A stretch of 64,000 bases of DNA from Leclercia adecarboxylata (GTDB lineage: Bacteria; Pseudomonadota; Gammaproteobacteria; Enterobacterales; Enterobacteriaceae). The stretch spans positions 62,001-126,000 of the forward strand of contig NZ_CP040888.1 in assembly GCF_006171285.1 (NCBI RefSeq), read 5' to 3'. The notes beneath the pieces are model-generated. The model did not search any database, had not been told where the DNA came from, and was given only the letters and a program-made list of their open reading frames with translations. Below are positions 10,061 through 19,384 of the stretch, one piece after another (the stretch's first letter is position 1; the number at the start of each line of letters is the position of its first letter). The translations under genes and the position numbers were made by a program.

Positions 10061-11416
10061 TCAGCGACTGGTCAGATTCGTTGGAATTGTAGTTCCGGTC
10101 TGAACGACAAATGTAATAGCTCGGCCAGGGCTAATTTCTACGATTGGCCACTGTTGTTCTGCAATTGCGGTGTAGTAATCGACGAGTCGATTAAGACCAC
10201 CTTGAGCTGCACCAGCCCCGGCTAATGCCCCAAGTGCACCAAAATTAGGGGACTGATACTGAGCCTGTGAATTAGGGTCGATGTTAAGTGAAGATACCTT
10301 ACTGGGACTTAAGCTACCGGCAAGTGAAGAAAGTCCACCGGCAAATGCAGCTCCTGCAATTGCGTTACCATTTCGGCTGATAAGCGTGCCTCGGATCCCA
10401 TTTTTTCCGTCATTTTCACTTACAGCATATGCTTCCAGTTTTACGTCAAAAGCTTTCCCTTTTGAATTAACACAAGAGATAGAAGTGGCACGTATGTAAG
10501 CACGCTGTGACGCCAGATCACCAACAGCTGAACCCAGAAGGTTACAGTCACGCAAATCCATGGTGAAATTATTGGGCATGATGACATCTTTTTTAATACG
10601 CATCGTTACTGGCATTGGTTCTGATTTGGAAGAAAGGCTTGTAGGCGCTTCAAGCCCGGTAATCAGAACACCAGTGATAATAGATGTTGCCGGAAGAAAC
10701 ATTTCATCTTTTCGGGCAGCATGCCGCGCTTTGCTATCAACTGGCGCAGTACCATCACCTCGTACAGTCCGAGTTGGCGCTTTATCTCCTGCAATGACCT
10801 CTCTGCCTTCCTTGATTCTGTTTTCAGACACGGGCATAACCTGAATGACACCATCGGTACCATTAGTCTTAATGGAACTTTGTGTGATTGTTCTCATTGG
10901 GCTATTACGCGTAGGTGTGATAGAAGCGTAATTAGGGTTTACGCCATTAATCGGCGCATTAGCATTAAGCTGATAAGGAGCTGCCGGTGCCTGCTCATTA
11001 ATCGTTTTACGCGAACTACCAGCATCCAAGTTACGATTGCCGTTTCGATTTGTCTGCATATCATTAATTTGCTGAGACAGCTGCTGAAGTTGAGAAGTTA
11101 AACTTGCAACTTGGGCTTTAGTTTCCTGTTGGGCTTTTTCTGCTTTTTCGCGGTCCTCTTTCGCCGCATTTTGGTCAAGTCGGTTTTGCTTAACCATTTC
11201 TTTATATACTTTCTGGCTTTCTTCATTACTCAATTTGTTCATTTGCGAATCATCTAACAACAAATTGGTCTGCATGTCTTTTTTCTGTGTTTTCTTTTCT
11301 TTCTTAACTGGTGTGGAAAAAATAGACTGGCTAATAATATAAACAATCACTACCAGCAGAGCGCCAATAACAGAAAGTCTGACGGTCTTATTTTCCCAGG
11401 CCTTTTTAATGTCCAT
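10061..11416 (-). CDS. trhB: TrhB/TraB-family scaffold protein of the mating pore
   Basis: This 451-residue protein matches the TraB/VirB10 plan: a short cytoplasmic start, one membrane helix (about 13-34), a Gln/Glu-rich coiled coil (about 65-125), a flexible proline/asparagine region, and a C-terminal beta-barrel domain with the Ala/Gly-rich antenna (LSSLAGSLSPSK ... GALAGAGAAQGG). It spans both membranes and links TrhC-side energy to the outer-membrane TrhK/TrhV ring. The ATG at 11416 is preferred over the GTG four codons earlier because GGAG lies seven bases before it. It overlaps the preceding gene by 11 bp, which suggests coupled translation. Confidence 0.92.
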   Translation of the reverse strand: MDIKKAWENKTVRLSVIGALLVVIVYIISQSIFSTPVKKEKKTQKKDMQTNLLLDDSQMNKLSNEESQKVYKEMVKQNRLDQNAAKEDREKAEKAQQETKAQVASLTSQLQQLSQQINDMQTNRNGNRNLDAGSSRKTINEQAPAAPYQLNANAPINGVNPNYASITPTRNSPMRTITQSSIKTNGTDGVIQVMPVSENRIKEGREVIAGDKAPTRTVRGDGTAPVDSKARHAARKDEMFLPATSIITGVLITGLEAPTSLSSKSEPMPVTMRIKKDVIMPNNFTMDLRDCNLLGSAVGDLASQRAYIRATSISCVNSKGKAFDVKLEAYAVSENDGKNGIRGTLISRNGNAIAGAAFAGGLSSLAGSLSPSKVSSLNIDPNSQAQYQSPNFGALGALAGAGAAQGGLNRLVDYYTAIAEQQWPIVEISPGRAITFVVQTGTTIPTNLTSR

Positions 11417-11867
11417 GATTAGCTCCACTTGTAGGTTTCTGGAATCGTTTAATTTTTAGATTTCGTTCGCTGTCAGACATCTGAGGAACGATATAGGGTT
11501 CACCTGCTCTGGCCCAGTTTTCACGAACAGATGGATGATTCATTTCAGCTTTATCTATCTGGCTCGTTCTAGATATTTCATGTTTGTAATTAGGTTCCAA
11601 AACGTTACTTTTGTGATAGTCAAAAGCATTCTCCTCATTAATATTGCCCTCTCCTACAAATTTATCAATAAGAGTTGGATCGTTCATTATTACTGTCTGA
11701 ACGGGAAAAGCGTTACTGCCATCTTCGATACTAATGGATGCGTCCGGAACGATTAATACACTCCTTTTTGGTATATATTCTGACCTGTAGTAAAAGCTGG
11801 TTAAAGCAAATACGACAAAACCAATCACGGTGGCCCCAAGCAGAGCAGGCAAAGTAACTTTTCCCAT
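11406..11867 (-). CDS. Unknown inner-membrane protein of the transfer cluster
   Basis: This 153-residue protein has one N-terminal membrane segment (about 8-26, ALLGATVIGFVVFALTSFY) and a soluble, probably periplasmic, remainder without a motif I know. It sits between trhK and trhB, where F plasmids have no gene of this kind but may carry traP further along, so it may be a TraP-like accessory. That is a guess from position and topology. It starts 1 bp after the trhK stop region and overlaps trhB. Codons 3-6 contain the palindromic motif AAAGTWACTTTT. Confidence 0.7.
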   Translation of the reverse strand: MGKVTLPALLGATVIGFVVFALTSFYYRSEYIPKRSVLIVPDASISIEDGSNAFPVQTVIMNDPTLIDKFVGEGNINEENAFDYHKSNVLEPNYKHEISRTSQIDKAEMNHPSVRENWARAGEPYIVPQMSDSERNLKIKRFQKPTSGANHGH

Positions 11868-11868
11868 A

Positions 11869-13143
11869 TTATTTTCTGATTAGACTTGGTCTGGTTGTAA
11901 CCCGGGCCTCGCGTTCCTTGAACAATTTATCCCGGACTATGTAAAGCTCTGTTTCTTCTCCCGGTTGCAGGTATGCTTTATCAAATAAAGCACTTGCAAT
12001 AACGCCTTCTGCCATACACTGCTGATCAGCAACGATTTGACCGTATGGTTTATCGTTTTTCACAAGAATTACATCAATAAGTTCACGTGAGCCAACCAGT
12101 CTCTGACCGAGCTTTGCATACATATTAAAGTTACATGGTGACTGCTCTGGCGCAGGAATACGAGAAAGTCGGTCCTGTTGTAAACTGAATCCTGAAGGGA
12201 CCTCACCAAGAGCCACAGGAGTCAATAAATCAATGATTCTTTGTTTATGATCGTCTTGTTTTGGATCCGTTGGAGCCAGTTCTTCTGACTGGGAGCGGGC
12301 CAACATTTCCTCATAGTTTTGCTTATCCAATGAGGTTTCACGTTTGGCTTGCATAGATGGGCTTAAAGATGTAGTAACTGAAATCATCGCACCGGGAACA
12401 TCAAGCGGTACCAGGGTCAGGTTATAGGTCGATTCAGGTACCTGATCTTCAGACAACATAATCCCGATTGGTTTATCGGTATTAGTTGAAATAAAGACAT
12501 CGCCACCATTAACAAATATGCTTGCCTCTTCAGCAGGGGTAGAAGTACTGACAGAAGCATTCTTGAAGCTGGTCGATATTCTGTTTTGAAGTCCTCGTGA
12601 AACTGGCAGTACCACATTCCCACCAGGCGGCACATTTACACGCTGAACTTCTTTATATCGGTTACGAGCTTCGACATAAAGTTCATCGGCTTTTGACGTG
12701 GCGGTCGCATTGGTTGCATTCTGCTGGGAAGAGGTACCTGTTGGTCTCCCATAGCTATCAATTGCACCAGATCGGGTCTGTGCGTCAAATCCGGGGAGAC
12801 TAGGATTATTTGATAATGCTCCAGTAATAGCGCTTACCGCAGGCGAAGCATTGCTGGCTGGGGAAAGTTGCACGGTAGGGAGATCAGTTGTAGGTTTTTG
12901 TCCCTGCGCATTACCGGCTTCACTAAGGTTTGTTTGTGCACCTGACTGTTCAGAACCAGCTTGACCCGGAATAATGGCTTTTGCAGCTCCATTCTGAAAT
13001 CCGTCAGCACCAACTGGCATTACAACCGGGTTATTAATTGTTGCTGGCAATTGGTATTCTTCAGCGATTACGCAGTTCGAAGTCGTGAGCATGATCAATG
13101 CTGTAATTGCGTTGAAGCCTAAGCCCTTTTTTTTAATCATCAC
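11869..13143 (-). CDS. trhK: TrhK/TraK-family secretin-like outer-membrane ring protein
   Basis: This 424-residue protein has a signal peptide (ALIMLTTSNCVIAEE, cleavage near residue 27), then an Ala/Ser/Gln-rich low-complexity stretch (about 45-140) and the TraK domain (about 165-420), with conserved-looking beta segments such as GNVVLPVSRGLQNRI and RLVGSRELIDVILVKND. TraK rings bind TraB and TraV in the outer membrane. It is longer than F TraK (about 240) because of the N-terminal linker, as is usual for IncHI TrhK. Its start overlaps the trhE stop by 4 bp. Confidence 0.88.
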   Translation of the reverse strand: MMIKKKGLGFNAITALIMLTTSNCVIAEEYQLPATINNPVVMPVGADGFQNGAAKAIIPGQAGSEQSGAQTNLSEAGNAQGQKPTTDLPTVQLSPASNASPAVSAITGALSNNPSLPGFDAQTRSGAIDSYGRPTGTSSQQNATNATATSKADELYVEARNRYKEVQRVNVPPGGNVVLPVSRGLQNRISTSFKNASVSTSTPAEEASIFVNGGDVFISTNTDKPIGIMLSEDQVPESTYNLTLVPLDVPGAMISVTTSLSPSMQAKRETSLDKQNYEEMLARSQSEELAPTDPKQDDHKQRIIDLLTPVALGEVPSGFSLQQDRLSRIPAPEQSPCNFNMYAKLGQRLVGSRELIDVILVKNDKPYGQIVADQQCMAEGVIASALFDKAYLQPGEETELYIVRDKLFKEREARVTTRPSLIRK

Positions 13144-13928
13144 TTGTTACCTGTAGACGGTGGCGGATTATCCAGCGTTGCCAGTTGCTCTTTGCCGTTT
13201 ATCGTAATTTTTTTAATATTCGGTGTTCCGGAATATTGATTTACATATGCAATTCTTGGGCGACCATTTTTCATCCCGAGAACCCATTCATAAGTCCATT
13301 TCGATGATTCAGTTTTGTCCGGAACATTTACAAGTCGAGTCGTTTTGGTACCCCAGACATAGACCATGTCATTTTTTGGATCAAAGTAAATATCATTAGG
13401 CTTAAAGGTCTGCTCAACACCACGAGCCTGCATGATATTTATCTGCTCCTGTAAAGACTCACTCGTTTTAGCCTGTAGTTCAGGTGAAAGGGCATCGAGG
13501 ACATAGGCCGTCACAAAGGAAATATTAGTTGGATTAATATTCCCTAAAAGGGTACTAAAAAAGAGAGCCCATTGTGTTTTATAAGATTCCGATGCTTTGT
13601 TACCAACAACCGTGATCTCTTCATTCATGTTTGGAGGGGTAACAATCGTCACTGGGTCAGTGAAAAAAAGAATCTTTGCAACCAATAACCCAATGACGGC
13701 TATTGAAACAGTATTAATGCGGATAAGTTTTGTATCACGATTAATCAGGGCGCTGTATGTAATTCCAGCACCTGACGCTTCAGCTTGTGGGCTAAATCGT
13801 TTTTTAATGTCCAAAAAACGTCCCTTAGCACTTTCATCTTTCTTTACGTATGACTGTTCAAGATCACCGTTTTCATCCTTTTTAGATTTTTTGAAAAAAG
13901 GGATGTTAATGCCACTTAGCATTTTCAT
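13140..13928 (-). CDS. trhE: TrhE/TraE-family inner-membrane pilus assembly protein
   Basis: This 262-residue protein has a longer-than-F cytoplasmic N-terminus, one membrane helix (about 72-90, INTVSIAVIGLLVAKILFF) and a periplasmic domain with the TraE phrases ATRGVEQ-like QARGVEQTF and a YVWGTKTTRLV strand. TraE/VirB8-type proteins recruit pilin and core proteins at the inner membrane. A GGAG site precedes the ATG at 13928. It is 11 bp from trhL and overlaps trhK, all in the same direction. Confidence 0.88.
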   Translation of the reverse strand: MKMLSGINIPFFKKSKKDENGDLEQSYVKKDESAKGRFLDIKKRFSPQAEASGAGITYSALINRDTKLIRINTVSIAVIGLLVAKILFFTDPVTIVTPPNMNEEITVVGNKASESYKTQWALFFSTLLGNINPTNISFVTAYVLDALSPELQAKTSESLQEQINIMQARGVEQTFKPNDIYFDPKNDMVYVWGTKTTRLVNVPDKTESSKWTYEWVLGMKNGRPRIAYVNQYSGTPNIKKITINGKEQLATLDNPPPSTGNK

Positions 13929-13939
13929 TCATAGCTCCA

Positions 13940-14257
13940 TCAAGAATACAAATCTCTGATAAATGGATCGTTGAAATAACGGCTACTAAAAACTGCTTTA
14001 CCTGGCAAAAAACCGAGCCACCAGAGTTTGTGTTTTAGCAATCCTCTTATTCCTGACTCAGCTGCTTTGTTATACGCAATCCAATACACAACCGCTGCTA
14101 CAACAGAAAACCCGAAGCATTCGAAGATATTCCCAAATGCAACCAGAATGAATGCAAGCCCTAATTTTTTGGCATCCCAAAACAAAATCAGTAGAGGCAT
14201 GTTGATCCTGAAAGGGAATCTATAGGTATGCTGAGGAACGTCGTTCTGCTTACTCAT
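13940..14257 (-). CDS. trhL: TrhL/TraL-family pilus assembly protein
   Basis: This 105-residue protein (start MSKQNDV) carries the TraL pattern: a short N-terminus rich in Pro and Arg (TYRFPFRINMP), then two close membrane helices (about 30-72), and a basic tail ending near a short acidic motif. TraL acts near TraE and TraC at the inner membrane. I chose the inner ATG at 14257 because CTCTGGA precedes it. The upstream extension is unlike the family. Confidence 0.85.
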   Translation of the reverse strand: MSKQNDVPQHTYRFPFRINMPLLILFWDAKKLGLAFILVAFGNIFECFGFSVVAAVVYWIAYNKAAESGIRGLLKHKLWWLGFLPGKAVFSSRYFNDPFIRDLYS

Positions 14258-14307
14258 TAAAAATCCAGAGAGGGGGATGAACCCCCTCATGCATGATTAA
14301 CAATAAA

Positions 14308-14661
14308 TTACAGCGGTACGCCAGCATCCATAAAGGTGCTGATAATTTTCTCGCCGTTGGCCATTACCAGCATCATGAATAATGAAACCAGTGCCAGGCC
14401 CGGGTTAGGCTTAAGGACAGAGAAATATACGCTTGAGATCAACATCGCGGCTGCCAGAATTTTGCCCGGAGCTCCAGTCATACTTTCACTCATGTATGAC
14501 CAAATATCTCCCAGTGCCCCATCATCTGAACCCGCATATGCCAGACCGCAAAAAAGCACGGTCAGCAGAACAAACAAAATCACTTTTGCGCTTTTTGTTT
14601 TAAAAAGTGCAGCCGTGTTAGATTTCTTTTCACTAAGGCCAATATTTAAAGAAAGTTCCAT
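14308..14661 (-). CDS. trhA: TrhA, H-pilus pilin precursor
   Basis: This 117-residue prepilin starts MELSLN, after a GGAG site. A long signal region ends in LFCGLAYA, with likely cleavage before GSDDGALG. The mature part is about 68 residues with two hydrophobic helices (KILAAAMLISSVYF and LALVSLFMMLVMA) separated by a short positive loop (KPNPG), the layout of F/H pilins. As first gene of the trh operon, its promoter must lie in the 14662-15087 region. The final residues are GVPL. Confidence 0.88.
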   Translation of the reverse strand: MELSLNIGLSEKKSNTAALFKTKSAKVILFVLLTVLFCGLAYAGSDDGALGDIWSYMSESMTGAPGKILAAAMLISSVYFSVLKPNPGLALVSLFMMLVMANGEKIISTFMDAGVPL

Positions 14662-15087
14662 AATTACTCCGTGTAGATTTGAGTTCACGTAAACGCGAAT
14701 GAATAATACTTTTTTATTCCGATCCTTCCGTTCGCATAAACCCCCTTTTTTTAACGTTTAGCGATTGGTGAATTTTTAAGCAAAGGGCCTAAAGCATAAT
14801 CTTTGAAAGGTACCAGTGAACGCTTAGTAAAAGTTTGAAAGAGGGGAGGGGGTAAGATTACGTTAAGCTCAATCCTGAAGCTGATGAGACTCCTCAAGCA
14901 TAAAAGTCACTTTTGATGGTTTGAAAAGCTCTAACTAGATATCGGGCAGGTAACTAAGCTTCATATCTAATCTTTTTTGTTCCCTTATTATCTATCTCTT
15001 GATTCTGAGAAGGCCGCATATCACTGTGCTCCCTGGTTCGGCAACTATCAGTTGGAGAAACTACATACAATCCTCGGGCCGGTGCGT
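14662..15087. promoter_or_regulatory. Leader of the trh operon, gene-free
   Basis: About 425 bp upstream of trhA. It must contain the trh promoter, but I cannot pin down -35/-10 boxes with confidence. At 14902-14914 it holds AAAAGTCACTTTT, a one-base variant of the plasmid-wide palindrome. The rest is AT-rich with no gene. Confidence 0.45.
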
Positions 15088-15670
15088 CATTCATCTAAAT
15101 GCCTTTTACACCTCTGGGCGTGAGTGGGACTTTGTCTTGTCCATACGAACATCATTCATTCGAATGCTTTTGGCCAATGCTATTTAAGCAAATGCTTTCT
15201 GGCTGAGTCCTTTTGCGAATGAGTCTTTGATATAACTGCATGAATTTTGGGTTGTTTGGTGTACTAACAAAACAAAGGCATTTCTTTGAATGCCATTGGA
15301 GTTGTGATGCTTCTGATATTTTTTTGATCTCATATCAAGCACATAGTCCTTCTGATGCCCAATGTCATAGATGTCTTGGACCATTCTCGCTCTTAACAAA
15401 GCTGAACTGTGTGTCATTCGACCTAATGCCATTCACCAAAATGCCTTTTTATACCACTGCATAGCTATGCTCGGGATACAGTGGCAAACAAAAGCATTTC
15501 AATGAATGAATTTTTGGGATACCGACATCAAAAGCATTTGTATGAATGTAAGAGGCGTAATCCACAAAAGGCATTCACGTGAATAGAGTGCGCACGAAAC
15601 CATCTTGCTCAACGGCATTTAATGAATGGGCTAGCATGTACGCTTGAGTCAGAAAGGCATACAGATGAAT
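15088..15670. repeat. RepHIA iterons, 3' side (both orientations)
   Basis: About eight to ten copies of a roughly 20-bp element, consensus CATTCAnnnAAATGCnTTTT, occur downstream of the rep gene. Forward copies lie at 15088-15107, 15153-15171 and 15430-15450. Reverse copies lie at 15274-15292, 15490-15508, 15530-15548, 15566-15585, 15614-15628 and 15653-15670. Rep proteins of this family bind such iterons to start and limit replication. A copy of the palindrome AAAAGTTACTTTT lies just after them at 15688-15700. Confidence 0.85.
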
Positions 15671-15809
15671 AGTCAGGAGTTCGTTTGAAAAGTTACTTTT
15701 TTGCACATTAAGCCGAGATGTAAGACCAGTAGTAAAAGAAGCACTAAGCATAGCACTGATAAATAACTTATTTTTCAGCAGGTTATAACCAGTGCATACC
15801 AGATAGCTT

Positions 15810-16685
15810 TCAACCTTGTTTGGCAAGGGCCAGCTTAGGGCTTCTTTTGAAGATCTGAAATTGTATGTCGCGACCTTTCTTAACTTCTTGATAATCGAGA
15901 TATCCGATAGATTCAAGTTCCCGCATTGCTTTACGAATTATCTGGTTTTGCGTACGAATAGGGGTTGTAAGAAGCAACCTTTCCCTCAACCGTTTCATAT
16001 TAACGAACAACGTACCAGCTGGCATTGCTTCAAAATAAATATAGAGAGATTGCGCAGCTTCTTTTTTAGCCAAAATGTATAGAACCTGAAGGCTTAACAA
16101 TGTCTTATGGTCGTAACGATACAGTTCCCACATAGAAGGATCCCCAACCAGCTCAACAGTATCGCTTTTTGGATCAATCATAGCCTTCTGCACCAGATGC
16201 GTTACTGTGAACCGACCACTACGAGAGTCTGAGAAGGCAAGCACTACCGATGCAAGGTTCATTAATGACTCTTTAAAGCGCGCACGAGTTCGTTTGTTGA
16301 TGTTTGTTGAACTGATACCACACATCTTCGCAAACTCGTTAAAAGTCAGGCTAATCTTCTCGGAAGTAAAACCATATTTACTGAAAGCCATGATGATCCC
16401 GAGCCAGCATTTAAAGTCGGTAGACATAGATAGTTTGACACCAGTTATCTTGATGTCGTCATAACCCTCCGATCTTGCAATTTCCATACACGAAAGCTCA
16501 TCAGAGGCATCAACTTCAAAGTTTCGGTCGCGGTTTTCTTTTGTGCCGACAGGGGTAAATACACTCAATCTCAGCAGGGCCACGGGCTGAACCGACTTGG
16601 ACGAGTTAGGCGTCAGTTGATAAGTCTTACCTGATTCATTACTGGTTACGTCAAAAGGATGGATTAACTCGTTGTTTTTAATCAT
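15810..16685 (-). CDS. repHIA: RepHIA-like replication initiator (IncHI type)
   Basis: This 291-residue protein belongs to the RepHI family, related to RepFIB-type two-winged-helix initiators. Shared marks with the second Rep in this window are: N-terminal LTPNSSKSVQPVALLRL, the KLSMSTDFKCWLGII stretch, VTHLVQKAMIDP, LYRYDHKTLLSLQ and the C-terminal RKAMRELESIGYLDY. It binds the iterons on both sides and opens the origin. Its place next to trhA matches the first replicon of IncHI plasmids. The two Reps in this window clearly share a fold but are far from identical. Confidence 0.88.
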   Translation of the reverse strand: MIKNNELIHPFDVTSNESGKTYQLTPNSSKSVQPVALLRLSVFTPVGTKENRDRNFEVDASDELSCMEIARSEGYDDIKITGVKLSMSTDFKCWLGIIMAFSKYGFTSEKISLTFNEFAKMCGISSTNINKRTRARFKESLMNLASVVLAFSDSRSGRFTVTHLVQKAMIDPKSDTVELVGDPSMWELYRYDHKTLLSLQVLYILAKKEAAQSLYIYFEAMPAGTLFVNMKRLRERLLLTTPIRTQNQIIRKAMRELESIGYLDYQEVKKGRDIQFQIFKRSPKLALAKQG

Positions 16686-16759
16686 TAACTTAACTCGTCG
16701 GTGATAAGATTTTCATTTGGCAAACTGTTTATAACATATTCTTGCAAATGCTTTTTACG

Positions 16760-16838
16760 CATTTACCTAAATGCCATAAGCATTCCAGTAAATGCCTTCC
16801 TTATTCATTCAAATGCTTTTCGCATGCATCCGAATGCC
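16760..16838. repeat. RepHIA iterons, 5' side
   Basis: Four closely packed copies of the CATTC-AAATGC element (16760-16775, 16781-16798, 16806-16820, 16827-16838) lie about 75 bp upstream of the rep start. They may act both as origin sites and as autorepression sites for the rep promoter. Confidence 0.8.
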
Positions 16839-17161
16839 GGATCCTTTCATAAAGTTACTATAATCAATGAGTTAAAGATGCCGTGATCTTTACTTGAACT
16901 CTATTGATCTTTAGTGATCTAAAGAATTGATCTAACCTGTTGAAAACAATGATAAGTCCATATAAAACAAGGAATAGCGCTCCTTTATCAATATCTACAG
17001 ATCGCAAACGGAAATGAAAGTGGGTTTACTATCATTGTTTTATTCAAGACAGTTTTTATTTTAATTTTATTAAGCAAATTTTTTGAGTTTACCTTTTAGA
17101 TGTATCAGCCCTATTTGGCAAATTTGAGGTTCATGTATCATGTAGTAAACAGGAGGAAGAT
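16839..17161. promoter_or_regulatory. AT-rich region with a GATC cluster beside the RepHIA replicon
   Basis: Four Dam sites (GATC) fall within 48 bp at 16885, 16906, 16916 and 16929, with a fifth at 17000. This is followed by an AT-rich stretch (about 17030-17090), which could be a strand-opening region, and then an AACAGGAGG ribosome site for the ParB-like gene. No gene lies in between. Confidence 0.55.
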
Positions 17162-18214
17162 ATGAACAACAGCAAACATACAGTCATTGAAGTGGATACT
17201 AATCTAGTTGAAATTGAAAAGGGATTTAATCCCCGAGAGGCGGTAATCGGAGATTTGTGTTACGAACAAGAACCTGTCAAATCGATGATTGTGTCAATCA
17301 AACAAGCCTTTAAGGAAGGAAGGCAGGTTGATATGATCAAGGTCGTAAAAAGAAAAGGTAAATATTTAGTTCGTCAAGGTCATACTCGTTTTCATGGCTT
17401 AAAATTAGCAATTTCTGAAGGTGCTAATATTCCAAAATTATCTGTTATCTTAATCGATTATAAAAACGAAATTGAAGAATACCTTGAGAACCTCGATGGT
17501 AACAGAAGCAATGGGCTAAATCCGGTTGGGCAAGCTCATGCATTAGCTCATGCTGTTAGTCTCGGGTATTCGGTTGAAGAACTAGCAATGCGATATCAAC
17601 GATCAACTACCGCAATTCGTAATATGCTAAAAATCCTTGATATGCCATTAGAGCTTCAACGTTTGATTAGCCTAAATCTAATCAAAAAAACGCTCGCCAT
17701 TGAAATAATGTTAAAATATTCCAACGATCACAAAATGGTTTTAAAACATATAGAAGGTTTCTTACCTGGCGTTAAGAATATTGAGACTACAACGAGCAAA
17801 ATTGTAGGCATACCTGAACACAATGCAGCTGGAGCAGGACCAGACACCTTAAATAAAGGCGGACCAGAAAAGAAAAATTCGGCAGTCACACGTAAGACTT
17901 TGGGTATTAAGCGCCTCTCGCATAAGAAAACAGAACGGCTAAAATCTGAATTTCTTGAGCTTGTGGAAAGTACACATACGGAATCTATAACGAATACTCA
18001 AACAGAACTAAAATTTGGTAGAGATAGTGCACACTTGTTCAAAAATGTTGATAGTAAAAATGTAATATTTTCTGATGATGGTGTTCAAATAATCTTGAAT
18101 GATGAAAAGCTAAATATTTTATTGTCTTTACTTAACGACGAAAATACAGCAATCATTCTTTCTAAACCAAAATTAGAAGAGCTTCTGGAAATTCGAGATC
18201 TCCTTAAGGAATAA
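17162..18214 (+). CDS. Orphan ParB-like nuclease/CTPase-domain DNA-binding protein
   Basis: This 350-residue protein has the ParB N-terminal fold: an arginine motif GFNPRE (21-26) and a nucleotide-binding motif VRQGHTRFHG around residue 73 (in place of GERR). A helix-turn-helix near 136-160 (SVEELAMRYQRSTTAIRNML) follows. The C-terminal half is Lys-rich and Ser/Thr-rich, possibly for dimerisation. A strong ribosome site (AGGAGGA) precedes the ATG. No ParA-type ATPase lies next to it, so a role in partition is not shown. It could equally be a regulator that uses the same fold. It starts a three-gene set with 66-aa and 238-aa proteins. Confidence 0.8.
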   Translation: MNNSKHTVIEVDTNLVEIEKGFNPREAVIGDLCYEQEPVKSMIVSIKQAFKEGRQVDMIKVVKRKGKYLVRQGHTRFHGLKLAISEGANIPKLSVILIDYKNEIEEYLENLDGNRSNGLNPVGQAHALAHAVSLGYSVEELAMRYQRSTTAIRNMLKILDMPLELQRLISLNLIKKTLAIEIMLKYSNDHKMVLKHIEGFLPGVKNIETTTSKIVGIPEHNAAGAGPDTLNKGGPEKKNSAVTRKTLGIKRLSHKKTERLKSEFLELVESTHTESITNTQTELKFGRDSAHLFKNVDSKNVIFSDDGVQIILNDEKLNILLSLLNDENTAIILSKPKLEELLEIRDLLKE

Positions 18215-18233
18215 AAACCCGAGGATTAGTTGA

Positions 18234-18434
18234 GTGATTAAACCTATAAAGCTGACTCTTATCGATAATTATAATGATTTGCTTCTAACTCATGAAGTCC
18301 TTAAACGCAACATGGAAGAGTTAGAACACGGTAAACGTTTTGACCAATTTCCTGAAGGGCATGACCACTATGAAAAAACTGTGAAAGAAGCTGTAGCAAT
18401 CGTAGAGGCACGTTTGGAGGTGTTTCGAAAATGA
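18234..18434 (+). CDS. Small unknown protein
   Basis: This 66-residue, charged protein (GTG start, GAGG nine bases before) has a helical look (LLLTHEVLKRNMEELEHGKR). It starts 19 bp after the ParB-like gene and its stop overlaps the next start (ATGA), so the two are translationally coupled. I do not recognise it. Confidence 0.65.
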   Translation: MIKPIKLTLIDNYNDLLLTHEVLKRNMEELEHGKRFDQFPEGHDHYEKTVKEAVAIVEARLEVFRK

Positions 18435-19147
18435 AATCTCTTTTCTTTACTCTTGATGGTCATATGGTACCAGCCTCAGTGAATGTATCCCTTAACGGAG
18501 ATGGAAATTATTATGCACCTATCGAAAGAGAATGTAACGAATGTGCGGGCACAGGCCACAAAGGGGCTGATGTATGTGAAAAGTGTCATGGGGTGCAAAC
18601 AGTTGGACCCATTATTGAAAAATTAGTGGTACTAGAGCCAATTACCTTTCTCGATAACATTCCGGAACTGCGTGTTAACCCAACACTCGAAGCATGGAAA
18701 TCCAGAAACCACGTACTTATTGAGAAAGCAAAAAAGGCTAACACTAAGTTTTCTAATAGTATATTGGCGCAACTAGACAATAACCGTTTTTTGACAGAAC
18801 GCCAGCTGGATTGTTTCTTTACAACCTTTGATGTGATGTTGTCTGAAACTCCGGAAAATGAACAAGAAATTTTAAAACATAGCTACAATATCGGCCAGGT
18901 CATAAGCATTGAACTAACATTTACTGAAGTCAGGGCCGCGTACGCAAAAAGTAAAGGGAGTTATTTTTTTACATTTACTGGTAAAGTTAGAAATGACGGG
19001 ATCGCTTTAACGGCCGATAAACAGGATCACATTTTATTGGGTGAACGTTATCATTTGACTGGAAAAGTCAGAAAATTCTATGATTTTGATTCGAAAAATT
19101 ATGCTGCAATAACAGTTTTTAAGTTAAGTAAACTCCAAGACAGTTAA
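18431..19147 (+). CDS. Unknown protein with a DnaJ-like zinc ribbon
   Basis: This 238-residue protein has a Cys motif of the DnaJ zinc-finger kind near residues 36-56: CNECAGTGHKG, then CEKCHG. The rest is mixed alpha/beta with no motif I can name. The C-terminal part (ITVFKLSKLQDS) looks like an OB-type beta region but that is only an impression. It is translationally coupled to the 66-residue gene. A second protein of this window (44834) has a similar zinc ribbon. Confidence 0.7.
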   Translation: MKSLFFTLDGHMVPASVNVSLNGDGNYYAPIERECNECAGTGHKGADVCEKCHGVQTVGPIIEKLVVLEPITFLDNIPELRVNPTLEAWKSRNHVLIEKAKKANTKFSNSILAQLDNNRFLTERQLDCFFTTFDVMLSETPENEQEILKHSYNIGQVISIELTFTEVRAAYAKSKGSYFFTFTGKVRNDGIALTADKQDHILLGERYHLTGKVRKFYDFDSKNYAAITVFKLSKLQDS

Positions 19148-19384
19148 ATGTTTTACTGCTTAAATATAGAGCCAAGACTTAAACTGTCGTTAGGACTCAC
19201 TCACGTAATATTGTTGCTTACGCAATGGGTTTTATCCCTCATAAAGATCTGCGAGTATAAATCTTTTACATTTAAATTCCCCTCTATCACAACCTTTTCA
19301 ATAGTAAAAAAATGATAATCTTATTAATTATAATTTTTAATTTTTTGTATACCAATACCATACAGTTAAGGCTAAAAGGTGATG

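Noticed and set aside
15184..15916. Open frames of 74-113 codons around the RepHIA iterons
   Set aside because: They consist of iteron sequence or overlap the rep gene and have no ribosome sites.
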